A DNA stretch of 64,000 nucleotides from Lunularia cruciata (Eukaryota; Streptophyta; Marchantiopsida; Lunulariales; Lunulariaceae): assembly GCA_948567375.1 (NCBI GenBank), contig OX419757.1, forward strand, positions 37,820,001 to 37,884,000. The letters run 5' to 3'. Of this stretch, positions 11,432-24,316 are shown piece by piece. Below the pieces are notes generated by a model. The model saw nothing but the letters and a program-made list of their open reading frames with translations. It did not search any database and had not been told where the DNA came from. Each line of letters opens with the position of its first letter. Positions within the stretch are counted from its first letter, which is position 1. Both the position numbers and the translations under genes were made by a program.

Positions 11432-13159
11432 AGAGAGCTAAACTAGAGAGAACTAAAATCACTCAAAGACATCTTAAAAAAGATGTTATTTCATGATTTT
11501 CCAATAGTTTTTCTTAATCTTAGAAAGTTAAATTCGAGCTCTCATAAAAGTACTCCTAGTAGTGGGAACCAAGTTCCCATTGCACTCTTAGTAGAGATAT
11601 CTGGTTGTAAAGTGGTATATAGCTGCGACGTGCATGAATATTTGGATTTTCCTCGAGAAGACTTTTGGATATGCATGAACAAAAGACTATTTAAAAAACA
11701 GATTCCTGCCGTACTGGTCTAGTCATTTAGATTCTTACGGATATACATGAACAAAAAAACTATTTAAAAATAACAGTTCTTCCAACTGCAGAACAGGTCT
11801 GGTCATTTAGATTCCGTATAATAAATGAGCTTAGCACGAGAGGTCAATATGGACTTCTTCAGCAAGATGATGGATTCCATATCTCATGAAGGCGGTACAG
11901 TGAAGTACTCTACTTATCTACATTGACCTTACCATCTATATCTTCTTGACGTTAACTTTAAACTCCTGATTACGTAATGCTGAAACTTATGTACTCGGCA
12001 TTTGCTCAGCAACTAATTTTCATGAGAAAGAATTTCGAATAAGTCCCTCGTTTATGTCGCCGCAAATTTGTCGAAATTAAAGACGCTTTCACCACTAAAA
12101 TCCCAAATATTAACTCAAAAGAAAGGAACAATGAAATCATTTCTGCTTCGGTGGTCCCTCCTAACAATGATTATTTTTGGATCCTACTCACGAATGAAAT
12201 GAAAAGGAAGCCGTAAAGTCCTTAGTAACGAGAAGAATGAGAAGTTATGGGAAGTAGCCATATGTCCACAAATTAGTTAAGCACACCTAATAGTAGGGTT
12301 GACGGTAGATTAATCAATTGAGGACAGCGACAAGGCAGTAGTATGCTTAACGATGTCAAAGACTTAGTGACGTGAGAGGAGAAGTAAACTCAACAGATTG
12401 TCCGCTGCATGTGTAAGGTGAGCGCACCCAACAACAAAACGATAACTGTCCGTCAAATCACCAAATTTTATCCATGGTCATTTTATACATACCACGAGCA
12501 TTCTCTTGTACAATACTAGGGTCCTAGGAATGTGTAGCCACATAATGGGGTTTCCCTTCTGCCTTCGTGAAGAAACAAGAAAAAACAAATTATGCATCTA
12601 CAATGACTTTTGAAAAGATTCCAAGGCCTTAAAATTTTTTCGAGGAACTTAATGTGTTGAACTTAACTTTATTTCCGAAGAGATTGTTAAGATAATTCTC
12701 TAAAATTCCTGTGAATGTTCCAAGGAATCAATTGGAATTCATCAAGTTAGAACTGAAACTCCTTTGTGACACCATGCACGGAAGATTGACGAATATGCAC
12801 ATATGAAGTCAGAAGTGTCCAATTTGAAGTTCAAATCTTCCTTGAATTTGTTCTAAAGTAGAAGTATGAATCTTATAGAAAGAGGCGCAAAAGTCAAAAT
12901 AAATAGGAATACTTCCGTATCCAGTTAGTATGTCATCTAGTTCTACTTTAGACTCTATCAAATTCAGATAAAATCATCCCTTTTGTAGATTGTGGGTGTC
13001 ATATTTTTCCACAGAGCTGTCTGGAACTCCTAATCAGGTTAATAAATCAGCGAACCAAAACATATTACCGGATATATAACTACTTCTGAACCGGATTCGG
13101 GATCTGCCGAGAAAAAATGAATAACTTCGGCTGTTGGGTCTTTTTGGCTTGGATTCCGG
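11432..13159. other. Intergenic region with no gene recognised
   Basis: AT-rich sequence of mixed composition. The ORF at 11483-11722 has no motif I recognise and sits just past a LINE fragment. A short direct repeat ('ctggtcatttagattc' near 11717 and 11799, with 'atacatgaacaaaa' nearby) shows a local duplication. Nothing else can be supported. Confidence 0.5.
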
Positions 13160-13395
13160 TTCGGTTTCTCCATCCGCACTTTATGGGTTTTTGTTCAGTC
13201 TATTTCGTCTGGCTATTCAATTTGTCCTTCGGAGGCTGTTCTCCATCCGCACTTATGTGTTTTTGTTGTCTCTCTTCCTCTGGCCATTCCATTTGTCCTT
13301 CGGGGGCTCTTCTCATTTCTCTCCTGTCTATGTGTTTTGGTACTCTCTTTTCCTGTGGCTATTCCATTTTGTCCTTCGGAGCCTTTTTGTCATTT
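13160..13395. repeat. Three-unit minisatellite of about 75 bp
   Basis: Three diverged units follow one another, each ending in a version of 'ggctattccatttgtccttcgg' split across the unit (13212-13233, 13282-13303 and about 13357-13379), each preceded by a 'tatgtgttttt' or 'atgggtttttg' block. The open frames at 13117-13526 on the plus strand are produced by this repeat. Their Phe/Ser/Cys-rich translation is repetitive and carries no domain, so I do not call them genes. Confidence 0.7.
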
Positions 13396-13679
13396 CTGTC
13401 CTGAAGCTTTTACAAAGTTTCCTATATCTTGTGCATTTCTTTTCTTTTCTTACTAGAATTAACATGTGGGTCAAGCTTACAACCCCCAAGGCTTTCATAT
13501 TGTTATTAGTATTCTGTAATTTATAAATGAAAATTATGGAGCGGCATTGAGCATGTGTCTCCCCATCTTCAAAAGAATACAAATTAACAAAAATCATAAG
13601 TTCATAAACCCAAAGGTTGCAGTTAATTGTAAAATCAATATTGATTTTAGAATAGGGATGTATCACATGCATGAAACCT

Positions 13680-13730
13680 GAAGTTACTATGAAACCTCGG
13701 GTAATGGACCCGAGGTTTCATAGTAACTTC
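13680..13730. repeat. Perfect 23-bp inverted repeat (hairpin), 5-nt loop
   Basis: The arms gaagttactatgaaacctcg+ggt (13680-13702) and its exact reverse complement (13708-13730) flank the loop 'aatgg'. The stem has no mismatch, and pairing stops right outside it. No ORF, repeat family or target duplication was identified around it. It could be a remnant of a small terminal-inverted-repeat element, a cruciform left by repair, or a small-RNA hairpin. Confidence 0.9.
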
Positions 13731-14135
13731 TTCAAAAGTAAGCTGCTCCTCTATATAAGACCAAAGATAATTATGCGATAGTCTTGTTAGGTTTCCCGTT
13801 GTTTCAATGTCTATTCCATACACGGGGGCTTTTGAGATGTAAATAAAGGTAACTATATGCGAGATAAATATAAGAATGACACTAGTACACGATGTAACTT
13901 GTGGATTATGGTTACAAGAGTAAGCTATACCTCCTGAATTTGAATTAACTCTTCACATGTTCATGATGAATCTAGTTAATTGTCTTGAAACCAATGTAAG
14001 CAGTAATATAGAATATACATATTTTAAAAACTTTCTAGCTATTATAAACAGCCAACCAATTACAGGTCAAATTGGATAACTCATAAGATTGATTTAAAGT
14101 TTGCGTTCAACTTTGGGATAAGGTAAAAAGTACGA

Positions 14136-14204
14136 AAAAGGCGACCGCGTAGGAAAAACGAAAGATGGGAAGACCCCATCAAGCCGTACAAGGGAGAGAC
14201 AAAA
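14136..14204 (-). mobile_element. Very short LINE 3' fragment E
   Basis: Only about 70 bp of the LINE 3' terminus remains: 'aaaaggcgaccgcgtagg', 'aaaaacgaaagatgggaag', 'accccatcaagccgtacaag', 'ggagagacaaaa'. It is the best-preserved example of the terminal block and fixes the family's 3' boundary. The strong 5' truncation fits abortive target-primed reverse transcription. Confidence 0.8.
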
Positions 14205-17200
14205 CGAGAGGGTAAAAAGCAGTTCAGAGATGGAAGCTTATGAAGCCGACAATGATGAAAAGTTCAAGTTTAATCTTTTTAACTAAGTATATGCATTTGA
14301 AGATAGTAAAAATAAAAGGAATCATCTTTGTGATACATCATAGTTTCTGCGGGTATTTTAGTCAAAATCTAATTTAGCCTTTAAAAATATATAATGTAAT
14401 ATATGTATCATACCAAAAAAATTATGGCCTTCAAAATAGAATGAAATACCTATGTGACTAAGGAACGGAAATTGAAGGAAATCAAGTACAAGTTACTGAG
14501 GAAAATTTAAGGAAAAAAGTAAGAACCTGTTGAAAAGTAGGGAAGTGAAGTTCAAGATAATAATCTATCAACTTACGTAAAAAATAAAACACGACAAACA
14601 GAATAATATAGCAAGTCAGACTGAGGAGGGGAAGTTCAATTAGACGAAGATCAACTAACTGGAAAGGAGGTTTTATGAGAGATTAAGCTTTTAAATCTCG
14701 GAAGGTTAAATTCTAAAAACCAGTTATTTCATAATGCATTTTGGAATGGTTAGTCTCCAAACATAGTAATATTTAAGTTTCTCATAGTAATGTTCATGGG
14801 AGAGAACATCCAAACTTCATGGTAAGAATAAATGAATAAAATTCTAATAACTTAAATTTATGTTAACATTTTATCAGCATAACTTGTAATGATAATCACG
14901 TTTTAATTTACCTTCCGTAAGTAGTTAAATAAAAGTTGGAAGAGAGAATTATGAAAACCGTTAGTCTACCAGGATTTACAATGAAATTCCTAAGAATATG
15001 TGTTAAAGTCAAAATGGACGGGTTTCTGTAGGTGAAAATGGCAAATAATATTATCCTCGGCGTCATTCTCCTTTTTGGCACAAAGTGAGTGGCAGAGGTT
15101 TACCATTTCTTTGAGTAACCCACATGGAGAATCACGTCTATTCATCGGATGACTTTGCCGTCAGGGATGATCTCGAGGGTCTCGTTAATTAAAGTGGGAA
15201 TCCTCAATGTCCACTAACGTAACGGGGCTCCAAACTAAAAGATAAACCTGGTTATCTTTAAAGATTTTGCAGATGTGAATATGTCTTTATTTATTTAAAG
15301 AAACTGAATAGTTCAAATAATCAAATGTGGAGATAAAATTTTATTACAATTCTATTATTTGTTACGAGGTATTGATTTTATAAATTATGAGTTTGTTTGC
15401 TCTAGATGTATCCTTCTTATTTTATTGTACGATATTGAAATTATATGATAATGGAATGAAGTAAAATTAGACCCAAATAATTCTTATAGATTATCTTGAT
15501 CATCAGTTTCTTATCAAGCTGAAAATTTTAATACACAAGTAAGTAAAGTTCAGTGTGATCTGGATCCTATCAAAACATAAAATGTTATGAGAAAGAAGAT
15601 ATAATTAAAAAAATGTTGTTTTGTCCAATGTATCATTTTGAAATCAGGACGATCATAGCCCGAAGGCCGTCTTTCAGTCAGACCGAAGCTGAATAAGACG
15701 CAGACAATTCAAATTTAAATTTGGTTCTCATGGTACGAGTGAACATATCCTGAAGTAAAGACATCATCATCTTATATAGATGAGTGTCCAGATCTAGATA
15801 GAATCGAACATACTGAATACGGTTAGATAAAAATGAAAAGAAAGGGACCACCAACACAAAGAAAAGGTCCACACACACGACTTATGAAAGGGTCAAACAG
15901 TATAGCTCAAAACAGCCACATATCCGATTTCGGGTTCCCTACAATAAATACAACTTGAGTATCTTATCTATTCCTCTAATCTACAAAACCTCTGAAGATC
16001 TCCAAAATGGAATCTCTATTAGAAACTCTCCACTTTATTGCTAACTATGAAAAGTTCACAAAACTTGGATATAAAGAACTAACGAAAGTTCTATTCCTGA
16101 GGTAACAAGGAGCATGATCAACAGGGCGATCGACTGACTGACGATCTTCAGGTCACTCATTCGAGTGAAGATTCTCGATCAATTCAATTTGGTGGAATAC
16201 CTAAAGTCTTCCTGAAAACTGGAGATTCTCAATCATGGGAAATATCTACGGTGCCATGCAGTTTTCCTAGGACGAAAGCAAGAGAAAGAAAGAGTTCACA
16301 CAGCTCACCCATCCCCGTCCGTCCTGGCTTTTGCTATCAATCATTCCGGTTCCATGGTTTATTCTTCGTTCTGGCTTCAGGCGGACGGCATGCCTGCCTA
16401 ATACTCTCCTACATTCGGGGTTGAAACACTGTACTGGTGTCATAAGTATCATCACATTCATCGGGAAGATGGCTTGAAACACCATATCGCTGAAGTAGAG
16501 CTTAACATCTTTGTTGGGAATGGCCTTTAGCCTTTCTCTCTAACAAGCTTGCCTCGAAACCTTGTGACACACCATCTAAACAAGGAGATGATTGGGACTA
16601 AAAGAAGCGAGGAAAAAAAATCGGAATCTGGGGTTGCCAGGATCGTGGAAATTCAGGCAAAGTCCATTGCACACAGGAATCGACTCTGATTGCAGGAGGT
16701 TGAGAAAACAAAAGCATATATACAGTCTTTTGGGCTGATCATGCAGAGGGATCTCATCAAAGATTATTAACTTATCAAATCAAAGACATATTGCGTGAAA
16801 GTGAAGAACAGAAGACCCAGGGTATCCCCACCCCCAACCCAACCGGAGAGAATATTTGGGAAAAGGTAATGAATACTGTCAGAGTTGAAGCGAAGTAGAG
16901 CTCTCGCTTCAATTCTTACAGTACAACAGGGTCCCGTGCTGTACGGTATGCTGGAGAGGTCGTGGAGTTCTTTCTGGAAGCGGGCAGATTTGCTGCCCCT
17001 TTGTTCGTGGAACAGAGGAAAGGGAATGCGCATTTGCTGAAGTGGAAGATTTGGGAGGAAGACGTCCTACAGTGTGGTGCCCGTGATCATTTAGATCGCG
17101 ACGATGGTCTCGTATCCAATACGCGATTACCCGAAGGTCGGCAGTAAGTGTCGACCTCAGGTGGATCGCCCTGGACGTTCCGGCACTCCACTAAGTTCCT

Positions 17201-17400
17201 TTTGGAAGTAAGGAGGGACACACCTGAGTAGTCTTACCGGCATGAATACGCATGGATAATCCCGAAACTGGAGAAAGTTCGGGATCTCACGGTCAACCGG
17301 TACGTACATGTTCCCACCGGCTTTTGACTGCTTCCTGAGACACGCTCCCGGAGCAGTGAAACGCGGGAGCTCGCGACGACGCAAGTCCTCGCGAGTACCG
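14205..17400. other. Intergenic region with no gene recognised
   Basis: AT-rich up to about 16.1 kb, then base composition becomes more balanced. ORFs at 15678-15878, 16267-16485, 16767-17033, 16962-17147 and 17157-17408 overlap on opposite strands and show no motif I know. The balanced-composition part could include an unannotated promoter or non-coding exon for the gene starting at 18781, but nothing in the sequence proves it. Confidence 0.45.
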
Positions 17401-18780
17401 AGCACCAATCGGCCTTACAGCGCTGTCACGGCGTGAGGAACTTGAATTGAGATCTGAGATCTAGGGTGGAGAATCCAGGGGGGCGTTTGACCGTGTACGC
17501 GTGTATACAGAGTTAAGCCAAGGTTGGAACTTGGAAATGGAGGTCAGTAACCCAGTTGGTGGAGGCATGCAGTAACTCAGCTTTTTCGTTCGTCGGTGTC
17601 TGTCTGTCCTACACTTTCACCCAAGCGCTTTGTGTGATATTCGGCTGGGTTGAAGTTGAGGGGCACGACTTATTGTTTTGGAATTTATTCTTGTGGGGGA
17701 GACTGGAACCAAAAGACCATCAATCTAATCTGTCTCTACCGCGGGGCTGATTCATTCCTCTTTCTGAAACTACTGAGTAGCAGGAGTTATAGCAGTAGTA
17801 CTGGGAGGATGGGATCCTTCACGAAGGGCGTGTGCCAGTAGTAGTGTCCGTGTTTGTGCTGACTTTCCGCTTATATCTGCCACTTTTGCAGCCTTTAGCC
17901 GGCTCGATTCCCACGTTTTGGTCTGGTAGTTACCAGGAGGAGCAGAGGGAGGAGCAGCAGTTTCGTCTTAGTTAGAGGTGTTGTTGTATGTAGGTCCTCG
18001 AATTAGTGTATGTACTAGTACAGCTTACAAGTTGTATGAGGAGGTCGCCGCGTGATCTCTCCTGACCTCACCTCATCTGACCAGTTGCGTCGAGAACAAC
18101 TCTGGAGGTGAAAAACGTTCGGCATTTTGTTCGATAGCTGGTTCTAAATGTCTGCAAAGAGCAGGAGGAGCTCGGAGGACGCTGCAGGAGACCGCGTGTG
18201 GGAGGTCGAATGGGATTGCGCAGGTGAAGGAGGGGCTAACAGATCATTGAACTGGATCGGAAATACTTCAGGCGATACATCTGGCAAGGGTTGGTGAAGA
18301 AGAAGAAGAATCAGTCTGCTGCAGCCTGAAGCACAAATCTAGATTCAATATTTGGAGTTCTTCTCTGTTGTGGTCAATCTGTATCGCGGCGCCTGTGGCT
18401 GAATGCTCTGCTTGTTACTCGTAGCCGATCCCAGGGCCTCCGCTGCTGCTGCTGTCAGTGGAAGGAAACGTGTGATCTCAGAATAACAAAGCTTAAAGCG
18501 GTTGCCTGCGACGTTTCATTCACGGATTTATTTTGGCAGATGGTTCTGTCGATGGTTGTCGGTCGGATGAGATTCCGTCATCTCGATTGTTAGATCACTT
18601 GTAAATGCCACACGAAGGGGATTGTGATTGTGATTGCGGAGGTGCACCCCGCAATTTGGAAGCGAGCAGACGGAGGAGTTATTCCTCTGGAAGCCTTTTG
18701 TTTCTTCTGCAGTGTAACTGGATATTATCATCCAGGAGGACTGTGCCTCGGGCACAGTGGATATTGGAGAGCCTTTAGAA
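17401..18780 (+). promoter_or_regulatory. Probable promoter and 5' leader of the O-fucosyltransferase-family gene
   Basis: About 1.4 kb of GC-richer sequence with pyrimidine-rich and 'gaggag' stretches directly precedes the start codon at 18781. It has no conserved ORF. A small hairpin, actgtgcc-tcg-ggcacagt (18741-18759), lies about 20 bases before the start codon. The leader may contain a 5' UTR intron, but I could not place one. The call is inference from position and composition. Confidence 0.35.
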
Positions 18781-21700
18781 ATGGTCCCTCAAAGGGGTGG
18801 AGGCTCTAATATGGAGTCTCAGCATCCGCTGTTAGCAAGTCGAGATTTTACGCAAGTTTTGCTTAGCCCTCGGATTCAAGGGACCAACAGTCCTATGAAC
18901 AGACGATCGCTATCATCAAAGCGTATGCAGGGGGTTGATATCTTTGCATACTTCCAACCGGGTCCATACGCTGAAGAGAATGTAGAGTCACCCGGAGCTC
19001 CGCGTCATCCTATTGGCAAGAGACAGAATTTTATAGAATACATTCTTCAAAGCATTCTAGGGGAGTGTTTATTTCGAAGGTCCTTAGTCTTAGTTAACTC
19101 ATTGAACTTGAAAAGGGGCATCCGCCAATCAGTGTTTCTATTCTTCGGCCTTCTTATGATCACGTTTTTACTGGTGAAAATCTCGTCAGTTGGTTGGCTG
19201 GGTCTTGACATAGCCAGAGGACCATTAATTCTACATTCTTCATCTGAGGTATGAGCTCTCTCTTAGCTTCTGGAATCGTTAGTATCAAAACTCTCATCTT
19301 TCAGTTCGGGTATCTTCAGCGACGAGACGCAAGGTGAGTTGAGTTGGACGTCTGGTGGTCTGCCGGTCGAACTCAATTCCCTTGCATTCGTCACTTGACC
19401 ACTTTTCTCAATAGAGTAGCTCTAGCTCTGGTTGTCATGGCATTATCTTGCAAGCAACTTCTGTATGCGTCTAGTCTGTCTATGATTTAACTCTCCCAAC
19501 GAACCGTCCCAAAATTCCTGCAGAACTACATTCCTAATCGAGTTTTCCCGAGATCCCAAGACGATCCTGCGACATCTGACGCTGGTGTTAGACACGACTA
19601 TACGACTGAAGAAGAATCGCCGCTTGATACAAGATCTCTGCAAAACGTGCGTGACAAAATTACTGGTCAACTGAACTATGTACGTAATCCGTTCTTCCTT
19701 TCTGATTCATGTTACGTAACGGGAACTCGATTTTTATATTACGGAACACGAACTTTAAGTTTCCGCGAATCCATGCATATGCCGCGCAGTCGGGTTCTCA
19801 TTAAAATGTTCTTTGGTTCGTTCTTAGAGGCCCATCCACGGGTGAAATGTGACACCATATCCATCTTTTTATTACAGGTAAAACCTTCGAACACCATGCT
19901 GTGGGCGAAACCTGATAGTGAAAAGTACGAGCAATGCATCAGCCGAGTGAAGAGTCACAAACGTAAGACTTGGGACATGTTCCCATTTGGAAACCTTGTT
20001 CGTCTCTTCACTCTATCTCAAGTACAAGGAGTGGGCCCAGAGTATAGTAATATCTGGAAATTGTGTCCGGGAATGGAAGGTCTGAACTGGCGATTAACAT
20101 TGCCTATATTGCCAACTGATTTCAGGCCCTAGTGAAGCCACAAACGGATACATCATGGTGAATGCCAACGGTGGATTGAATCAAATGCGCTCTGGAGTAC
20201 GTATTTCTGGATGAGAATCTTTTATAATGTTGGCTTCTTCTACTCCACATACCAGAGCAGAGGTTGATATCCTTTTACCTTGATATTTCCAGATTTGTGA
20301 CATGGTAGCCGTTGCGAGGCTGATGAACGCCACATTGATTGTGCCATCTCTCGATCACAGTTCCTTCTGGGCTGACCCCAGGTAAGATGACCTAACGATT
20401 TTCTACTTTTGTCGACATGATTGCTGTTTTTCTTCCAGCGACCTTTGGCTTAAACATACAAGTTAGGACATAGAGTTCTTTCAGTCTCGAGGAGGATGCT
20501 ACACAGTACATTATCTTAATGCCTGGATATTTTCACATGTGCCTATAGTTGCCTGGTTGTTGCCTGGTTGTTCTCGATACTAAGGAGAGTTTGGTATATT
20601 GTAACAGTGAGTTCAAAGATATCTTCGATGTGCGCCATTTTATCGACTCACTGAAAGAAGACGTTACGATTCTAGAGGCTTTGCCTCCTTCGGTTGCTGG
20701 CCTTACTCCTTTGAGAAAAGCTCCAGTGTCATGGTCCAAGGTACGGTGTTTCCGACGTGGTTACGGTCGACCGCTATATCGTCGAGAATTTTGCATGTGC
20801 CTCGAGTGTTAGCCAGGATGTGGACAAAGCCTACTACTCTGTCCAGCTCCCCCTTTATTCTAGTCTTTTCGATGGTGCCACATAGCTGCATGAGGAGTGG
20901 CCGTTTATAAGTTCTGAATGGACTTAGCTGTTGTGCCCGCTCATTTGGACTATTCAACTTACTAGCCATTGTTTCTGCAAGTTTTACCATTACTTAAAAG
21001 AGCCGAGAGCAATCGGGTCCGCGTGTAGTATTGTTACCTCTATTTGGCATCGGCTGAAAGTCTGAGATTGTGCGTGTTCAGTCGTAGCGATCAGTTTCAC
21101 ATCTTAAGGGACCTGTCCAATTCGCACATTCTCTGACACGTTTTTATCCTTTTCCACGCAGAGTTCTTATTTTGAGAAGGATCTTCTACCCCTGTTGAAA
21201 AAGCACAAGGTTTTATATTTTACTCACGCCGATTCGCGGCTAGCAAACAACGGTATTCCAGATCACATCCAACAGTTGCGTTGTCGGGTCAATTATCAGG
21301 CATTACAGTATGCCAAGCCCATCCAGATTCTCGGAGAGAAACTTGTGGCTAGAATGCAGACCGACAGTCAGTACATCGCTTTGCATCTCAGGTTATTATT
21401 TTACCTGGTTGATCTGGTTGGAGTTGGCTTGGAGATCTTGAGAACTAGTTTCTTGTACTGGTATTCTTAGATGAGAACATCCTATGAAGTGACTGCTTAG
21501 ATTTTCAGCGCTGAACGCTGACTCTAAAATCTCGGTTTCGGTTCCCTCTAGGTATGAGAAGGACATGCTGGCTTTCACGGGGTGCGCTCACGGACTTTCC
21601 GATGCTGAAGCTCAGGTACTATACGAGATGCGTCAGAATGTGAAGCACTGGAAAGAAAAGGAGATTGATGGGGAGGAAAGACGTAAACAAGGTGGCTGTC

Positions 21701-22604
21701 CGTCGACACCTCATGAAACAGCTCTACTTCTGAGAGCTCTTGGGTTCCCTGCGACAACGAAGATCTACATTGTAGCCGGAGAGATATACGGGTCCCACAG
21801 CATGGACTCTCTTAAAAATTCTTATCCAAATGTTTATGACCATGCCAGTTTAGCTACCGAGGAGGAATTGGATACCCTGAAGGGATATCAAAATCGACTA
21901 GCAGCTTTGGATTACATTGTGGCCCTTGCGAGTGATGTATTTATATATACGTACGACGGTAACATGGCCAAGGCTGTCCAAGGCCACCGTCGTTTTGAAG
22001 GCTATCAGAAAACTATTAATCCTGACAGGTACGTAGGTATTAATGCGCGAATGTCACGAGAATACTGCGTTGTTGACCATTTTCACTGTCTGCTGTTTTG
22101 TGTACACATTAGCTTCTCAGATCTCTTTTGGTTCATGGTAGAAGTTACGGCTTAGTCCATGTTGATTGTAGCTTGTACATCATGTACGTGTTGTCAATGC
22201 CTTGCTACTTCATGACCTGCGTCTTCCAAACTTTCAGTAACATCTGCTTTAGGGGTTAGAAATCATTATCCTAATCTGGTTGCATAGACCGTACTAGAAT
22301 GGTTGCTTGTGGGACGAGCACACCACTTCTGCTGGGAAGAAGTTATTTATAGTCTTACTATTCCTTTCCTCCTTACAGGCAAAATCTTGTCAGGCTTGTC
22401 GATGATTACGAATCCGGTGCCATTTCATGGGAGGCGTTCGCATCAGACGTGAGAAAGCTGCATGAGAACCGAACAGGTGCTCCTTACTTGCGAGAACCAG
22501 GAGAATCACCCAAGACGGAAGAAAACTTCTATGCAAACCCTTTTCCGGGTTGCATCTGCGAAAACAAGCAAGCCAACTCCCGTAAACTACTCAAAGGTCA
22601 ATGA
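18781..22604 (+). CDS. Plant O-fucosyltransferase-family glycosyltransferase, 9 exons, 644 aa
   Basis: A predicted type II membrane protein of the plant O-fucosyltransferase (GT106-like) family, which transfers sugars in the Golgi. Exons: 18781-19248, 19524-19679, 19878-19962, 20126-20196, 20293-20381, 20608-20740, 21162-21391, 21552-22028, 22379-22604. All introns are GT-AG and the phases join (1935 nt). The first ATG gives MVPQRGGG; the open frame extends upstream only to a GTG at 18757, so 18781 is chosen. A cytosolic tail is followed by one hydrophobic segment (about 117-133). Family motifs: [32 protein letters not shown] (242-260), [21 protein letters not shown], and [18 protein letters not shown] (546-563). 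The C-terminus has the usual [15 protein letters not shown] block. No residue loss or frameshift is seen, so it is probably functional. Acceptor and linkage cannot be told: relatives include pectin rhamnosyltransferases and protein O-fucosyltransferases. Confidence 0.92.
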
Positions 22605-24239
22605 CGCTGAAGCTGACGCTTTTGGGGAAGTCTACGTGACCCTTGAATTTATCTCGCGCTGCACGCCTGAAATTCAATCTAAGATTCAATGGGATCTACT
22701 GTATCGTCAGAGCTTGTGTTGGAATTAATAATAGCTAGTTCTGAACCCTTTTTGCTCGCTCTCATATCTGGGCATGGCTAGTTGCAAGACTCTAGCAGGC
22801 ACAAAAGTGAAGCTCTAATCTTGCTTCTCCAGATAAGAGAGTATTGTACTCGTATATCAGTGCATGCCACGGCCTTTCAACCCAGACCCCACGCCCTAGA
22901 TCATGGCATAATTATCAGGGATGGGTCTGGGATGTGTAGAGAGTACGAATGAGAAGAGGGACGCTCTTTCATGCAGTGAGAGTGCTTTCGGCACGGGACT
23001 TAAGTGCGGAAATTTAGGATGAGAGGAAGAGAGGCGATAGTTATACTACGTGTTAGCATTTGATTTAGCCTTAGACCATAGGACCTGCGTCTTGTTGTGA
23101 TTCGTTTATCATCCGCAATGTGTTATACTCTCGACCTCTTGTGGCTGTCAGTGGCTTCAAGTAGCCTTTGCCAGCCATTGCGGGTGAATTTTCAGAGCTT
23201 GGATGTAGGCCAAGCATTTGGTTCCTGAGGTCCCTTGTGGGTGATGTCCTATATAGCACAGAGATTGCTGAGAGTGGCAAGGTTGGTGTAAGGAGGACGA
23301 TATATTGAAGCTGGGAAGACGCTTCTTGAACTCCTCTCCTGCGATATTTCTTTACAGTATCAGCTAGGCAGTGAGAGGGAGCTCGACGTCTTCCTAGCAA
23401 CACCATTCAATCATGGTGCATAAAGGTTACAGAGGCTCGCTAGTTCTTGTGCCTTCGACAGATCAACCATTGCCTCACATCCCTCTTCGGAGGTCCTTCT
23501 AGGAGAAAAAGGTCCCTTATGGGGCACGGCTCTTGAGCAACGACCACGAGAGAGGCACCAATCGGAACGTGTAGTTACGTGTTGCACTGTACATCGCAGC
23601 CTGTAGTTGCAGATCCCTTTAGGTAGTTACCTAAGTCTTCGTTTTCAGCCAGTCAACTTAATAAAGCACATCACCTAGAGCTGTGTCATTATTTGAATAA
23701 GCTCCAGAGCTAGTATTGTTCTTCTCTACTCGCACCCGACACTAGTGCTTTCGATGAATTTTACGAACGGCACAAAACATGCCACACGGCATGTTTAATT
23801 GTGCGTGTACTCCTTGTTCCTCAGTTCCCACAGCGTGATTGTACATTGAAATAAAGAGGTTTGATCGTTACGGGAATGGATTGTAATCCCAACACCATTC
23901 CTACTACCTTCCTTCTTTCCTAGTACTACTGGAGTTGGCTTCTGCTTCCTTGGATCTAGAATCTTCTACCCAACATCACATTCAAGAATGCACGTCAAAG
24001 AGTTGACACATGAGCCAAGTCTTTAGGCAAGATCCAGGGCCTGGGCAGAGTCTCAGGGTCTCATCCGCCCACGTGAAGGAGGTTCATAGCAACAAAGAAG
24101 AATCTACAAGTTCGCCGTGTTGCCCTCCATGACAACTTCAACCCTCGAAATCGCATGTCGGGAGTGGTAATTGGGGTCTCATCTGAGACACATAAGAGTA
24201 AGATTCCAGAAAACCATCTCGGAAAGAACACGCATAGGA
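22605..24239. other. 3' flank of the O-fucosyltransferase-family gene; no second gene seen
   Basis: The region holds the likely 3' UTR, with 'ttaataatag' shortly after the stop and 'gaaataaag' near 23850 as a possible distant polyadenylation signal, followed by mixed-composition sequence. The minus-strand ORF at 23071-23406 shows no known motif and lies where the transcript's 3' end would be. I do not call it a gene. Confidence 0.45.
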
Positions 24240-24316
24240 CGAGAAGAAGGATAGGAAGACCCCCGCCAAGCCATGCAAGGACGGAACCAAAGAAGTAAAA
24301 TGGGACTAAGCCCCAC
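24240..24316 (-). mobile_element. Short LINE 3' fragment F
   Basis: The order 'gaaggataggaagaccccc', 'gccaagccatgcaagg', 'aaagaagtaaaatgg', 'gactaagcccca' follows the shared LINE 3' block (aaggatgggaagacccc, atcaagccatacaagg, aaaaaaggcaaaatag, gctaagcccca). The fragment is diverged and short, on the minus strand, about 10 kb from the nearest other copy. Confidence 0.65.

Noticed and set aside
13117-13526. Two plus-strand ORFs with hydrophobic translations suggesting a membrane protein
   Set aside because: They are produced by a 75-bp minisatellite read in two frames and show no conserved domain.
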